From positions 5,394,501 to 5,458,500 of the forward strand of contig NC_066595.1 in assembly GCF_905475345.1 (NCBI RefSeq): DNA of 64,000 nt, read 5' to 3'. Numbering within the stretch: position 1 is the first letter of the stretch; every line of letters begins with the position of its first letter. Of this stretch, positions 51,362-63,300 are shown piece by piece. The position numbers and the translations under genes were made by a program. The notes beneath the pieces are model-generated. The model searched no databases, had not been told where the DNA came from, and saw nothing but the letters and a program-made list of their open reading frames with translations. The DNA comes from Vespula vulgaris. Its lineage: Eukaryota; Arthropoda; Insecta; Hymenoptera; Vespidae.

Positions 51362-54320
51362 GTAAGTTTTCAGAATTATCGTTCTCTTTTCTCTTTATTT
51401 TATGATCATTATATCATACAATAAGAAAGCTTTTTTAAGACTGACATGTACGGTCCATTCGTTACAATTCGTTCGACTATCCAATAGAAATTTTTTTATA
51501 AACGATCTATGCGATTCGTGCCAAGAATTTTTCCGGCAGTGAAAATAACAAATGGCAAAGGCCACAGCTGGCACGCGAAAGTCTATTCAATTTTTCGTTA
51601 TTTCGTAATGAATCAATCCTCAAAGCGACTCATCCTTTGTGAAAAATCTCAGCATGATTATTCGCGAGAATATTTAACGAAACGAGATATAATATCGATT
51701 CGGCTATTTCTACGAGAACGTATAGATAATAAATTTGTATTCGAATCACTCGTTTCTCGGATGATACTACTAGGATGAGCGAAATAAATTCTTAGTTTTT
51801 TTTTCCCCCGAAGATATTAGAGATATATATCATTATAATATATATATATATATGGAAAAGAATGATAGGGATTCATTTAAAAAAAGAAAAAATGTTGATC
51901 TGAATAACTCGAAAAGGTCACGAGTAAAGGAAAATTTTTTACATGCACTTTATAGCTGACTCGGAGCAATGCAAATTTACTTATTAAACTTTCTTCTAAC
52001 TACAATCAGTCGCGAGATATTTGCTCTGACATTTGTGGACGGATTCCTTATGTATATGAGCGTGTGTGCGTGTATGTGTGTTTGTGTATGCATTTATATA
52101 TTTATGTTTATATCATTTTTACGTTTTTTTCTCCGAACAATTTTCACACGAGTAAACGCGTACGTCTCGTCGAATTAAACGAAATGCTTTATCGACAGAG
52201 GTTATCATCGAATGACGAGACATTGTTTCAAACTCGGATACATATTTTTCGCGAAAGAATTCGACGGTTCGCGGAATATTCGTGTTATTTTGATAAAACG
52301 CTTTCCCGATACGGTGCACGGCGGAACGTGGCCCGATTCGCGTTTGTCGAATAATAGACGAAACAACGTCGTAAACTACGGTAGAACAAACGAGAAATTC
52401 CTTCCAACTATCTCCTCTCTCTAATAAATTCTGCATCCTTCTATTTATCGGCGATTAATTTGCTATGTTTACTCGGAATTAAGACGCATTCCATTTACTC
52501 GAATTGAACAACTCGAATCGTTCAAAACAGTTCATTCTTTCGTAGTATTAAAAATAAAAGAAAATGTAAAAGATAAGAGCGATGTTATAACAAAAAAAAA
52601 AGATAGAAAATAATAGTTAATTCTCAACTTTCTATTTCGAGTAATTTAAAATAATAAAGTTATTACAACTAATATTAAATATTAAATCACTAATACATGT
52701 GTGTTATAAGAAATGAAGAAAAAAATCTTTTAACATCAATCTAAACTGAGGTGTGTTCCATGACCTATATAGGAGAATGTGATACATATGTATATGTACA
52801 TACACATATACTTAGGTACACGGAAGATATCGTGTATCTACATGCAATTCCTATTTAAAGAAAAAAAATATCTAAAGTCAATGTAAAAAATTAAAGTATG
52901 CGTCTTTAACTCGATAATCGATAATCAATAATATCGCGATAATGACGGATTAAAAATAAATCGAAAATCATTCGAACGTGAGATAACAGTAAAATTTCGT
53001 ATAGTTATGAGTTTTCAAATTATTGTTATATAGATTATAACATAGGAAGAACGAACGGAGAGACTCATCTGAACGCTTTTGAGGTTTCCTCGAGACAAAG
53101 GAGGTCGATCTAACAGTCTAACTCGGAGAACGTTAACTATGTTACTTCATTGTAGCTTCCCAACGTGACGTTCGTATGCAATAAAGCTTCGATTCGATTA
53201 AAAATCATAGAAATTTTCTCACAAAAATAAAAAAAATATATATATACTGACATTAATTCGTTAAGATAAATTAAAGGTGAATCAATTAAGCCTCGGCGCT
53301 AATAATAACATTCTGGAAAATGATATCTGTCAATTTTCAGATAAATGAAATCGGAAATATAAAAATACAAGGTAAATTTATGCTTAGCACATTTTCGGAT
53401 CATTTTTATTAACAATTAATATCTGACCGATTTAAAAGCACAAGCTCGTCTTTCGTATTATTTTTACGAAAGATGATATTAAGATCAGCGATAAGATTCG
53501 AGAAAAATACGAAAATTTTTAAAAGCAGTTTAATTTAGAGTCGAGTATTTACTTTCTGTTCTGTTTCGTTAGCATCATAATTATCGAATTACGAAAATGT
53601 CTCGCCGATTTGATCGTTTGTGATCTTTAAAAACAATAAAACATAATACAATAATAACCCTTCGAAACCTTAATTAGAACATAATATATCGGTTAACTGA
53701 AAATGAAACATTTTGAAGATGAATTTACTCATTTAACGTAGAACTTAAGAATGATTCTATATTTAATGATGAATGATCTAATATTTAATCTTTCAATATC
53801 TTTTAACAATTACTTGTCTGTACTGTCTCTCTTAATAACAGATAAGATCTTGTGTTAACTACAAAATTTCTTTTTAATTCGCTTAATTCTACACATTAAC
53901 GAATAAATTTATCAACAGAAATACTTTTAATTAATATAGGTGTGATAATGATATCTTCAAGAAATCCAAGATCCGTCATATCGACGAGTTTAATAATTTG
54001 AATGTTATTCCCGATTCACGCGTCTATCCTCGAAAGGTTTATATCCGGTATAAAGCGAAGCAATCGAAAGGGAACGAGATTGGGGGAGGTAGAGGGACAG
54101 GGTAATGCGAAGAACAGAGAATTTAATGCTAAAAGGCGTGAACCTTTAGAAGCTCATCGAACGACGAAGCCTTCAGGGTCAAATGAAACGAGTCGATATC
54201 CCTATTAGCCTCTCAAAGGTCCAACGATTAATTATCTTCCATGATAAATAGAGCATGTTCATCCGCACGTACTACCTACTCGATGATGCACGATGCTCAT
54301 AGATCGCATGATTTGTAGAA

Positions 54321-54351
<31 letters not shown>

Positions 54352-54608
54352 TGACATGATTTCGTGCCGCTTTCTATTCGCTATCGCGATCGTTCGACAC
54401 GCAAAATTCAGGCGTATGTTTGCTAGGTATAGTACTTTATCAAGTTTAGCCAAGTATGAAATCGTATTACTCGCTCTATCGAGTTAATAAAAGATCTCGC
54501 GAGGATCCAGAAAAGTAATATGCATATATATACATGTGTGTGTATGTGTGTGAGTGTGTATATATATATATCGAGAAAATTCGCATAATTATTTTCCTTT
54601 GTTCACAG
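51362..54608 (+). other. Intron 2 of the kinase gene
   Basis: The boundaries are GTAAGT and TTCACAG. The content is AT-rich with short TA and TG tracts (51833-51854, about 54530-54570), a GA tract at about 54320-54350, and no recognised gene. Overlapping open frames on both strands at 52119-52436 have no start context, family motif or codon signal that I can support. Confidence 0.85.
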
Positions 54609-54687
54609 TTCAGAAAGAAGGCGGCACTCAACTGAAATTAGTGATCGACTATCTGAACAACATGCAAGCTCTTTTCAAGCCAATGAG
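54609..54687 (+). CDS. Fam20C: FAM20C-like kinase, coding exon 3: nucleotide-binding lysines
   Basis: This exon codes for residues 192-218, VQKEGGTQLKLVIDYLNNMQ followed by ALFKPM. K201 in TQLKL corresponds to human K271, which contacts the ATP phosphates. K215 in LFKPM corresponds to human K285. The short exon (79 nt) has acceptor TTCACAG and donor AG|GTACGT and leaves two bases of an Arg codon. The GGTQLK motif is one of the best family signatures and shows the site is not of the pseudokinase type. Confidence 0.95.
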
Positions 54688-55799
54688 GTACGTAGATTTA
54701 TTAAATGTTCATTTAAAATCTCTATACAAAATCTCCGTCATTTTTTTGAAATCATTTTATCCTTTAAATCGTTCGAATGAGAATGACGTAAGGATAGAAA
54801 AAAAAGAAGAAAAAAAAAAAGAAGAAAAAAAAAGGAAAGGAAATACTTCAAGTGAAATGATAATTATTAAGTAAGCTAATTATCTAACATATGAAACGAA
54901 TGTTAAAGTAATTTTTTTAATAGAGGAGAAAAAATGTGTATGATTTCTTTACGCGAAGACGTGATAAAACTGATATCTCGCGATAATACGATTTTGATAA
55001 TAAACATACTTTCTCCACAAAGTTGGCTTCGAAAGGAAGATCTCCGACGTTTTTCATGCGGAAACGACACGCATGCGGAGGTGGAAAGTTCGATATCTCT
55101 AGCTTGCAGTAAAATCATGAAACGAAATTAGCAAAGGCAATTTGTCCGCCCGTCCACCGCTCATTTTCCGCTTGAATCCTTTCGATGGGGAACCTGCTGC
55201 GGCAGTTAGATCTCTGTACCATGCGATAAGAGAACGAAATTAAGATTGAAACATTGGGCAAGTTGATACGAACGCGAACGTCGACCTCTGCAACACTTCC
55301 AACGGTAAACAAACCTAGAATTCTCGGAGAAAACGACAAACGAGAGAGTTTCCCCGAGTATCTACCGTATTCATTCGTATTTTCCTATGTACGTATTTTC
55401 TTTCGTATTTTCGTCCTTCCCTTCTCATATTATAAAATCTCGAAAAAATATTAGTAAGCCGAAAAATATATTAATATTCCGAGATAGATCTTTCGATATT
55501 TATAAATAATCGTAAACCCAAGGAACCGTATTTATTTATCTCGTAATAAGAAATAAGTAGACATATAAATGAATACGAAATTAAAAATATCCTATACATA
55601 TATATATGTGTGTGTGTAGACCTATACCAATATCCTTTAAATTCCTATTTAATTATTTAGTTATTCGTAGTTAATTATTTAATTATAGATTTTATATAAC
55701 AGTTAAAAGTCATCCGTATTTTTTTTTATATCGTCAATAAGGGTTTTAAGGAGGGGGAAAAAAAAAGGAAAAAATTAATCAACAACGACGAGTTTTCAG

Positions 55800-55980
55800 C
55801 AACTTCAATAGTCGCCGCGTTATCTTTGCAACTCGTGCTGGAGACCGACCGAGCCGAGAGTAGTTTTTCCTGCGGTGCCAAGCGACGACGAAGTTACGTG
55901 GATGGGATTACGAGCACAATTACATAAGTGGACTCCCAAGTGCCTCGTGCCGTGAGAGAGCCACTCCAAGTGGCCTTGCT
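55800..55980. promoter_or_regulatory. Intron 3 island with NK2-type sites
   Basis: GC-richer block with TAAGTGG at 55925-55931, CAAGTGC at about 55937 and CAAGTGG at about 55967, against the NK2 homeodomain consensus YAAGTGG. It ends in a CT-rich stretch. Candidate regulatory DNA only. Confidence 0.25.
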
Positions 55981-56973
55981 CTTTCTCTTATATAGCCTCC
56001 CTTTCTTCTTTCTCTTTCTTTCACTCTCTCTTTTCTCTTTCTCTCTTTCTCTCGTTTCACTTTGTTTATCTCTCGAGCCTACTCACGCCTTTGTCTTTCT
56101 CTTGGTCTCTCAGCCTCTCTTGAAATAAACGATACGTCACATCCGCCATTGTTTCAATTTCTAAGTACTTGGAACGATCCTTCGAGCTTGCTACGACGTT
56201 CGTTCGAGAAGAAAATGAATATATCCTATATGATGTAAATTCTTCAACGATTAATTTCTTTCTAATAAACGATTATTGATCGGCCATCGACAATATCCCT
56301 CCAAATATTTTCCAAATTCTTTTACAAAGAATCTTTTCCAACGATTAGATTTAACTATCGACTCTTCACGGATCACTTAACGTTTCAAATAAACATAGTA
56401 ATATCTCTCCGACTAATATCTTAATTTCTCAATAGCGATAGCGATTATAATATTATCGAAAAATTCAAATAAAACTTCTAACGAGAGTATAACGATATTA
56501 ACGATTTTCTCGAAATACCAACTCCGCCCTCTTTCGAAATAATTAGCAGAAATATGTATATTTCCCAAAAGTTCCTTACTCTCGCTTTTAATATTACGAA
56601 ATGAGTTATCAAAGATGAAATTTCATAAGGGCTAAAGTAATAGGGGAGCCAACGAAGAATGGTGCCGAGAGTGTCCGAGAAAGAAAATAAAACAAAGGCA
56701 AAAGAATTCGTAATATCCAGAAGTGGAGAGAAAATTCGAGACAAGGGCCATCATGTGGCTTATTGCATTCTCTCTCCCTCTCTCTTTCTTTCCCTCCTTC
56801 TTGCTTATGGTGTTTCTTTTTCCATTTCACTCTCGCTCTCCGCACATTTGGCCCTTTAAACTTCCGGTCGGCCGAAGATTTCGCGATAAGTGGCCTAGCT
56901 GAGCTTAAACTCTGGTAATAAGTTCGGCAATAAGTTTCGTGGAAAGTTTTGCAGGAAAAAGATAGAGATAGAC

Positions 56974-57006
<33 letters not shown>

Positions 57007-58149
57007 CCGAATGAAGAGGACTCTTGTGGGAGAATTTCATCCGAAATTGCGAGCGTCGTCTCTCGGCCGGTGCAACCAATCTCACGAGCCAATCCCTGCA
57101 ATAAGCTCTCGTTACGCGCGAAAAAAAGACTCTGCGTGCTGGCTTTCAAACGAACGACCATATATATATATTCTATGTATAAAGACACGTGTATGTATAT
57201 ATATATATTTATCTATACGTATATAAATATCTATATACGCTCATGTACATAGATATGTACATAGATAGATACATATGTACGTAGATATTTGTCCTTTTTC
57301 CTTAGACAACTCGCGAGCAACTCGAAGCCTTCCCTCCGTAATCGGGTTCTTCGTTCGAGCTCCGCGATCCAAATCGAACCTTTCTTTCCATTTTCAAATC
57401 GGTTTTTACTTCTCCTCCTGAGCTTTTATCGTCCAAAGTTTTGCCAAACTCCAAGAGAAAACCCTTTTATATTTTATTCCTGGATTTTGGACGGCAAACT
57501 TTGTTCTCTTTATCTCGTAACTTAAACTCACGAATCTAATGGACTTCGATCGAATTAAAAACTTTCTTGTCGTCTAATTACTATTCCTATCTTCGATTAT
57601 TATGAAAAATGTTCTGCAAAAAGGGCGGCTTGGATTATTATTAAAAAATATATCCTTTCTTATGTTTAATTGATCAGTCATTTTTATAAGTCCCTATGAC
57701 GACGTGGTTATCACCGATCACGTTACACCGATCGATTATTTCATGTTAAATCAAAAATAAATTTAAATGTTTTCCGTATCGTTAGAATACTATAACACAT
57801 ATAGTTTTAACTAATCTAATTCGATTGAAAATATTTGTCTCAAAGCTGTACAATCCGATAAAATGCATATAACAATAATTGTGAATTATTATTTTTCTTT
57901 CTTTGTGATTCTTCCGTAATCAAATTTCGTTTTAATTGAATTACTTGCAATCGAATAATAATAATCCAATAAAGTTCTACTTTTTAATACGATCGACACT
58001 AATTCTTGTTAAGTTCAAGATTCCATTTATTATTCCATTTAGCAAGTTCCTAAAGCGTGAGATTCATTTGAATTTCACAATCCTTCTCTTTTCAACTATC
58101 GATACTTATCTCTCTTCTTCTTCTTCGTCTTTCTCTTTCTCTCTGTCCC

Positions 58150-58190
58150 TTTTTCTCTCTCTCTCTCTCTCTCTTTACTTCCCACCTTTA

Positions 58191-58221
<31 letters not shown>

Positions 58222-58344
58222 TTCTGACTACAATTGTAAAGGGTGTGAAAAAAGAATGAGAAAGCTCGAAAAACAAACAACCCTTGATACGATAGAATAT
58301 TCTCACGAGTAAAGTTGAAGTTAAATCGTGTCAGAGTAAGAGAA

Positions 58345-58394
<50 letters not shown>
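58150..58394. repeat. CT and TA microsatellites
   Basis: CT runs at about 58155-58174 and 58191-58214 and a TA run at 58348-58394. Confidence 0.93.
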
Positions 58395-58396
<2 letters not shown>

Positions 58397-58871
58397 GCAA
58401 GACCACCTTACTACTGGTGGCGCGATTCGGCTCGAGACAAGCGCAAACGACTGTTAACTTTTAATCAGATGCAAATTACGCACTAATTACCGTACCGCCG
58501 GCGTATTAATTAGTCCGGCCTGGACGGAAAAGTTGTCGACCGCGTAGTACGAGTTTTGAGATTCTCTTTCTCTCTTTCCCTCTTTTCAAATTTCTCGATA
58601 TTTGTGCTTCTCATACTCGCGACGCAACATGACACATAAAATAGATCACTATACCTATTAAATAAAAAAAAAAGAAAAAAAAAGAAGAATAGCCGATCGA
58701 TCGTACTTTCTCTCTATCTCTCTCCCTCTCGTACGTGAGTAAATCAATTCCGTCTTTCGAGTATCGCGTTTTTATAGATTCGATCAACGAAACGGAACGA
58801 AAGTGAAAGATCCACGATGAATGCTCTTCCATCGTAGATCGAATCGAGAGCGATGAAATAGGATCTCACCA

Positions 58872-59393
58872 ATGGATTTCGTATTCGGAAAACGCTTTAG
58901 AAATATCCGTTTCCTCTTTAAAGACAAAAAAAAGAGAGAGGGAGAGGAAAAAAACAGTCTACGTACTCTTCTGCTAGCTTTAAAGGAATTCATGCGACGT
59001 GCTCGAATTTTAGGTTCGGTGGTTATTGTCTGCCGTACGCGTATACCGGGTGGCCCCGTAAAACCAGCTGGGAGCTCATCGAGTAAATATTTGATCACGG
59101 AGAGGGTTTGCGATGCTCTCGTAGAAGCCAACGCTTTCGTTCTTCCATCCTTTTCCAACTCACAACCTTCTTCCTTCCTCTTCCCACCAGTCTGTGGTGA
59201 TCCTTCGACCCAAAAACCAATAAAACTTGGGGATTTTGTATTAGCATTTTGTCCCGCTCTCCAAGTCTTTCGTCCTCGTTTCTCTCTCACATGCTACTTC
59301 AGAACCGGGCATACGAACTACGGATTTTCATTCGCGATATCGCGATATCGACTTTTATTTCTTTCTCTCTGCTCTGTTTCCTATGACGTATAA
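58872..59393. other. Island in intron 3 open on both strands
   Basis: The plus strand is open for 173 codons and the minus strand for 168 codons (58784-59290). The middle (58980-59290) is GC-richer and non-repetitive, with protein-like text such as RIPGGPVKPAGSSSSKYLI. No family is recognised. It does not splice into the kinase, because exons 3 and 4 join perfectly without it. Confidence 0.25.
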
Positions 59394-59805
59394 CAAATTT
59401 TAACTCTTTTACGAACTGTCTCAGAGAATTATGTTTTCGAAACGAAAACGTGAAGAGAAACGAAAAAGAAAAAAGAACGTAAAATAGAGAAAACGAGAAG
59501 GAAAAAATCGAAAAATAGAAAAGAAGGGACAATATTACGCGCGATCGTACTGTTTCGTAGGACGTATCACGTCAGTTATAGGTACATTTCGATTTAATTA
59601 ACAGGATCGATCAATATATATTTAATTAAACGTTTAGATCAAGCAAATTAGAACGAATGTAGCCGAGGTACATATAGCCGATAGTAATGCGTCGCGCTTT
59701 CCTGAATTTCGTTTATATACGTACATACGCGTAAATAGTTTGTTGTGTTCGTTATAATGATTGTGAGAGCTCAATACTGTCTCACTCGCTTTCATCATCT
59801 TTTAG

Positions 59806-59898
59806 ATTTCCACGGGAGCAACAAACTCTGCCAAATCATTTCTACTTCACCGATTTCGAGAGACATACGGCGGAGATTGCATCTTTCCATCTCGACAG
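59806..59898 (+). CDS. Fam20C: FAM20C-like kinase, coding exon 4: metal-binding glutamate
   Basis: This exon codes for residues 218-249: RFPREQQTLPNHFYFTDFER followed by HTAEIASFHLDR. E236 in DFERH aligns with human E306, which helps bind the metal-nucleotide complex. The exon matches the human segment [20 protein letters not shown] almost position by position. Acceptor CTTTTAG at 59801-59805 and donor AG|GTGAGA. Both ends split Arg codons after the second base (AG|A). Confidence 0.95.
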
Positions 59899-60207
59899 GT
59901 GAGATTGAAAAATCCTTTTGTTATTACGTTGTTACCATACAAAATCAATAAAAATAATTCATCGAATCGATCTGAACAAATAATTCTTTCTTCGAAGTAA
60001 TGTTATAATCATAAAAATTATAATTTCTTAAATTTCTAATGGATCCAAGCAGAAAGCATAAAAACAATCACTATCTAATATTTCTGAAAATGATTCAGTT
60101 ATAATCATAAATAGATCATAAACTCTACAAAAAAATAAGATTCTATTATACCTGCAACTTGTTCCTAGCTAAAACGTTAGCAACTTTTCTTTTCTAACTG
60201 TTTCTAG
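59899..60207 (+). other. Intron 4 of the kinase gene (309 bp)
   Basis: A short AT-rich intron from GTGAGA to a pyrimidine-rich acceptor (CTAACTGTTTCTAG). A branch-point-like CTAAC lies about 15 bases before the acceptor. No other feature seen. Confidence 0.88.
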
Positions 60208-60512
60208 ATTGTTGGGTTTTCGACGGGCAATGCCGGTCACTGGAAGAACGTTAAATATAACGACAGAGATTTACAACATAGCCGATGGCGAACTACTCAA
60301 AACGTTCTTCGTTAGTCCTGCAGGTAACCTTTGTTTTCATGGAAAATGCAGTTACTACTGTGACACGGCACACGCGGTTTGCGGCAATCCAGACACCTTA
60401 GAAGGTAGTTTCGCGGCTTTTCTGCCGAACAAATCGTTTGCTACGAGAAAAGCTTGGAGACATCCTTGGAGAAGGAGTTATCATAAACGGAGGAAAGCTC
60501 AATGGGAGCATG
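60208..60512 (+). CDS. Fam20C: FAM20C-like kinase, coding exon 5: kinase insertion and cysteine cluster
   Basis: This exon codes for residues 249-350 and one base of Asp351. N265-I-T corresponds to the human glycosylation site N335. Four cysteines follow, C291, C296, C300 and C307, in CFHGKCSYYC and VCG, the family disulfide cluster. LEGSFAAFLP and then WRHPWRRSYHKRRKAQWE are typical of FAM20C rather than FAM20B. The donor after GAGCATG is GTATAT, weaker than the others. An internal GCAG|GTAACC is donor-like, but the alignment runs straight through it and no usable acceptor matches. Confidence 0.95.
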
Positions 60513-60605
60513 GTATATGCACTGCCTTTCTCTTTCTCTCTCTCTCTCTCTCTTAAAAAAAAAAAAAACAGAAAAAAAATAGGTAAAAATTAAACGACTT
60601 CATAG
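60513..60605 (+). other. Intron 5 of the kinase gene (93 bp)
   Basis: A very short intron. A CT tract at about 60527-60554 lies just after the weak donor GTATAT, followed by an A-rich run (60556-60579). The acceptor is CTTCATAG. The two exons it separates join in frame as H350-D351-S352, matching the human WEVDPDYC region. Confidence 0.88.
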
Positions 60606-60879
60606 ATTCGCAATACTGTTCGCTGGTGAAAGAGATTCCTCCATACGACGAAGGACGAAGACTTCTCGATCTGATGGACATGTCCGTCTTCGACTTTCTC
60701 ACCGGAAATATGGACCGACATCACTACGAGACCTTCAAGATATTCGGAAACGACACTTTCACCCTCCACGTCGATCATGGTCGTGGCTTTGGGAAACCCT
60801 TTCACGATGAAACCTCTATTCTAGCACCTATCTTACAATGCTGCATGATCAGACAGAGCACATTGGGCACCCTCCTCAA
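60606..60879 (+). CDS. Fam20C: FAM20C-like kinase, coding exon 6: catalytic loop and metal-binding motif
   Basis: This exon codes for residues 351-441 and two bases of Lys442. It holds the catalytic core. D387 in GNMDRHHYETF is the catalytic Asp (human D458). D407 in HVDHGRGFGK is the DFG-equivalent metal-binding Asp (human D478). N399-D-T matches the human glycosylation site N470. C355 and the pair C429-C430 complete more of the family disulfides. The residue after D407 is His where human FAM20C has Asn (DHG for DNG), the only notable departure in the motif. Ends at CTCAA|GTGAGT. Confidence 0.96.
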
Positions 60880-62092
60880 GTGAGTCGAATTTCTAACGAG
60901 ACAACGAGGATTTTCCGAACGCGTTTTATCGAAATTGCTCGGACGCTCGTGAATCTCTCCTCTTCGATCGGCAAATACGCTTCGCGGAACGAGACGTCGC
61001 GGCGCATTTTTCGCGTCCCGACGAAAACCCCGAAAAATACGAGCACGATAAATTCGCGGCAAAAGTAGTCTCGTTCTCTCGGGATTTTCTCTCGGACAGG
61101 CCTTCCTCTAAGCGATCCTGACTTTTTTACGAGTCTTTGCGCTGTTGCTAAAAAAAAAAAAAAAAAAAAAAGAAAGAGGGAAAAAAATACGAAAAAGAAA
61201 ATAAAAAAAGAAAGATAAAGCATTGTTCCGTGATACGTTATCGAGATTTTCTTTAATAAAATATAATGAAATAAACATGTAGAAAAATATATAGAATAAA
61301 AATTCTCTTATTATGCCTATACGTTATCGCGAAATTCGATCGATCCGGGTTACGTTCCGACGTGATAGATACGAATTAAGTATAATTAGGCTTGCTTCCT
61401 TCTAAGTAGCGCTTCGAATGAAATCGTGCTACTTGTTAAAGAAACCCACACGGTGTCCATTAAATGCGATATTATAGGATAATCGCTTCCTGCGACTACT
61501 TCGTTGCGAGCACTTTATTCTACTGTCAAAAGGGATACTGTGTTTAGCGAGCAGATCGTATCGTAAACGGTCATCGTTCCGATCCGTTCCGGTCCGTTCT
61601 CGATTCATTTTAACATATTAGCGATTGATAAGATAAAATTACATTTACATCTTCTAAGAAATTTTTCTCGTTAACTAACCACTGTTAGAAGTATTCTTTT
61701 ACGATCATTTCGCTTTTAAAATAAAAATAAAAAAAAAAAAAGAAAGAAAGAGAAAAAATATTTACAGCTCGCTTCGCATATTTTTTAATTGGATATTTTA
61801 TGAGATTCCCCTGTGCGTGTGTGTGTGTGTGTGTGATGTTGTACTCATTACCGTACCTTAAAGAAATATTAAATTTTCTTTTGTTTGTTATATTTTTTCT
61901 TTGTTTGTAACGTTTGTTACATACGTAATATTTAATGACGTTATAAATATAAAGTTACATACGTAAAGTTTTTTGCAATTATTTAAAGATAAAATTGTTC
62001 GTTTTTTTTTTTTTAACAAATACAACATTTAATTATTTTCTTTTTATTTCCACGATATCGTATAGATTAAAAAATAAATCTTTCGATTAAAG
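60880..62092 (+). other. Intron 6 of the kinase gene (1.2 kb)
   Basis: Donor GTGAGT. The acceptor (TCTTTCGATTAAAG) has a short pyrimidine tract and is the weakest in the gene, but it is the only one that keeps frame and alignment. The intron contains an A20 run near 61150, a GT tract at about 61817-61834, and otherwise ordinary AT-rich sequence. Its first 190 bases are GC-richer and open in two frames but match no family sequence. Confidence 0.85.
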
Positions 62093-62303
62093 GTTTCACA
62101 ACGGCCCAATACGTTTGAGTGCAGCCATGAAGCAAAGTATGGCAAAGGATCCAGTAGCACCAGTTTTATGGGAACCCCATCTGATCGCTTTAGATCGAAG
62201 AATTGGCATGATCTTGCAAGCCATCAGGGAATGCGTAAATCGCGAGGATTCCGACCAATTGGTAGTTCAATCCGAGAAAAAAGAGAAAGCTGGTAAATCC
62301 TAA
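62093..62303 (+). CDS. Fam20C: FAM20C-like kinase, coding exon 7: C-terminal end
   Basis: This exon codes for residues 442-511 and the TAA stop at 62301-62303. PVAPVLWEPHLIALDRRIG matches human VAPVLYQPHLEALDRRLR. C489 in IRECVNRE is the last of the eight conserved cysteines. The tail after residue 495 is short and Lys/Glu-rich (SEKKEKAGKS), replacing the longer human tail. The start of the exon is fixed by frame: AA|G gives Lys442, then FHNGPIRLSAAM. Confidence 0.94.
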
Positions 62304-62741
62304 GCCTTTCATTTGACGGCAAAAAAAAACAAAAAGCTAAATCCCATCCAAACAATCTCACGGGATTTTCTAAATAACGCCTGAAAACGCTTCGCTCGCA
62401 AAAAAATCAACGCGATCCTTCCATCGTACGTATGTACATACAAATGTATAATAATAATTATTATATTTATAATACCCTACACCTTTCTTCTGTTAACACG
62501 ATCCATTATTCTTTTTATAATATTTAAATAAGACGTTTAATTTTTTTAAGACGATAACTCTGTACAAATAAGTGAGCAAAATAATTAATTAATTTTCTTT
62601 CTTTTCTTTTTTTTTTCTCCTTTCTTTTCTTTTCTTCTCCTCATTTTGAGAAGGAAGGAGAGCTATGTACAAATCAAAATATCTTTAGAAAATTTCTGTA
62701 AAAAAAAAAAAAAAAGATAATAAATAATAATAATGAATAAA
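62304..62741 (+). other. Fam20C: Probable 3' UTR with poly(A)-signal candidates
   Basis: AT-rich sequence follows the stop codon. AATAAA occurs at 62719-62724 and 62736-62741, but next to genomic A-runs, so these are only candidates. The transcript may continue further; no downstream gene was seen to limit it. Confidence 0.35.
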
Positions 62742-63268
62742 TGATATAAAAAAAAAACAAACAAACAAACACACAAGCACGCAAAACAAAAAGAAAACTT
62801 TTTGTAAATAAGTGTATCATAGAGATAGAGATGCGGGTATTTCGAGATATCTATCGGACGGGACGTCGATAAATAACGCGTTCGTAATGAGTTTTTAAAT
62901 CAAAGAGAAAACGATCGGCAGGCGCGTGTAAATAAGTAAAGAAAAATACGAGAAAGATAGAATCGTGCGATTTCGTAGCGTTACTATCTTCTTTTTTTTC
63001 GAAAAGAAACTTGGCGATCATCGCACGCAAAAGGATGTACTTAGATTATTCCAATTTATCACAATTTTTCTTCGAAGATGATTCTTGTTTTTTAAAAGAA
63101 AAAAAAAAAAAAAGAAAAGAAAAGAAAAAAAAAGAGAAATGTATAGCCACTAATAAAAATCACTGTGTACATTTTAATCTGTCGTGTAATTATATTCTTA
63201 ACTTTGTTAAATATATTTTTCAAAAGAGAATGCTAAATCGCCAAGAATGTAACATAATATATAAATGT

Positions 63269-63300
<32 letters not shown>

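Larger units (their letters stand above)
54688..59805 (+). other. Intron 3 of the kinase gene, with GC-richer islands
   Basis: This 5.1-kb intron runs from GTACGT to CTTTTAG. It contains CT/GA tracts (about 55990-56060, 56965-57005, 58150-58214), a TA tract (58348-58394) and TA/CA-rich sequence at 57160-57290. GC-richer, less repetitive stretches occur at 55800-55980, 58400-58560 and 58980-59290. None contains a domain I recognise. Confidence 0.85.
16665..62303 (+). other. Fam20C: FAM20C-like secretory-pathway kinase gene (whole locus)
   Basis: Seven coding exons were joined by hand from GT-AG splice sites whose phases all agree. Intron lengths are 32,220, 3,247, 5,118, 309, 93 and 1,213 bp. 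Counted from the ATG at 18568 the product is 511 residues; human FAM20C is 584. FAM20C kinases phosphorylate Ser in S-x-E/pS motifs of secreted proteins in the Golgi lumen. FAM20C is favoured over the xylose kinase FAM20B because the tryptophan/arginine-rich segment (WRHPWRRSYHKRRKAQWE), the CSYYC cluster and the MDRHHYETF catalytic loop all follow FAM20C. The fly orthologue is CG31145. Upstream untranslated exons may exist, because a strong splice acceptor precedes 16665. Identity comes from recognised family motifs, not from a database search. Confidence 0.93.

Noticed and set aside
52119..52436. Opposed 105- and 96-codon open frames in intron 2
   Set aside because: No start context, splice logic or recognisable motif; the plus frame begins in a TG repeat.
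60330..60357. Possible intron inside coding exon 5 (GTAACC to TGCAG)
   Set aside because: It would be only about 28 bp, and the family alignment (SPAGNLCFHGKCSYYC) runs through it.
62093..62110. Alternative reading of exon 7 starting GTT TCA CAA
   Set aside because: That frame meets stops and loses the VAPVL-EPHL-ALDRR match; phase from exon 6 fixes AA|G TTT CAC.
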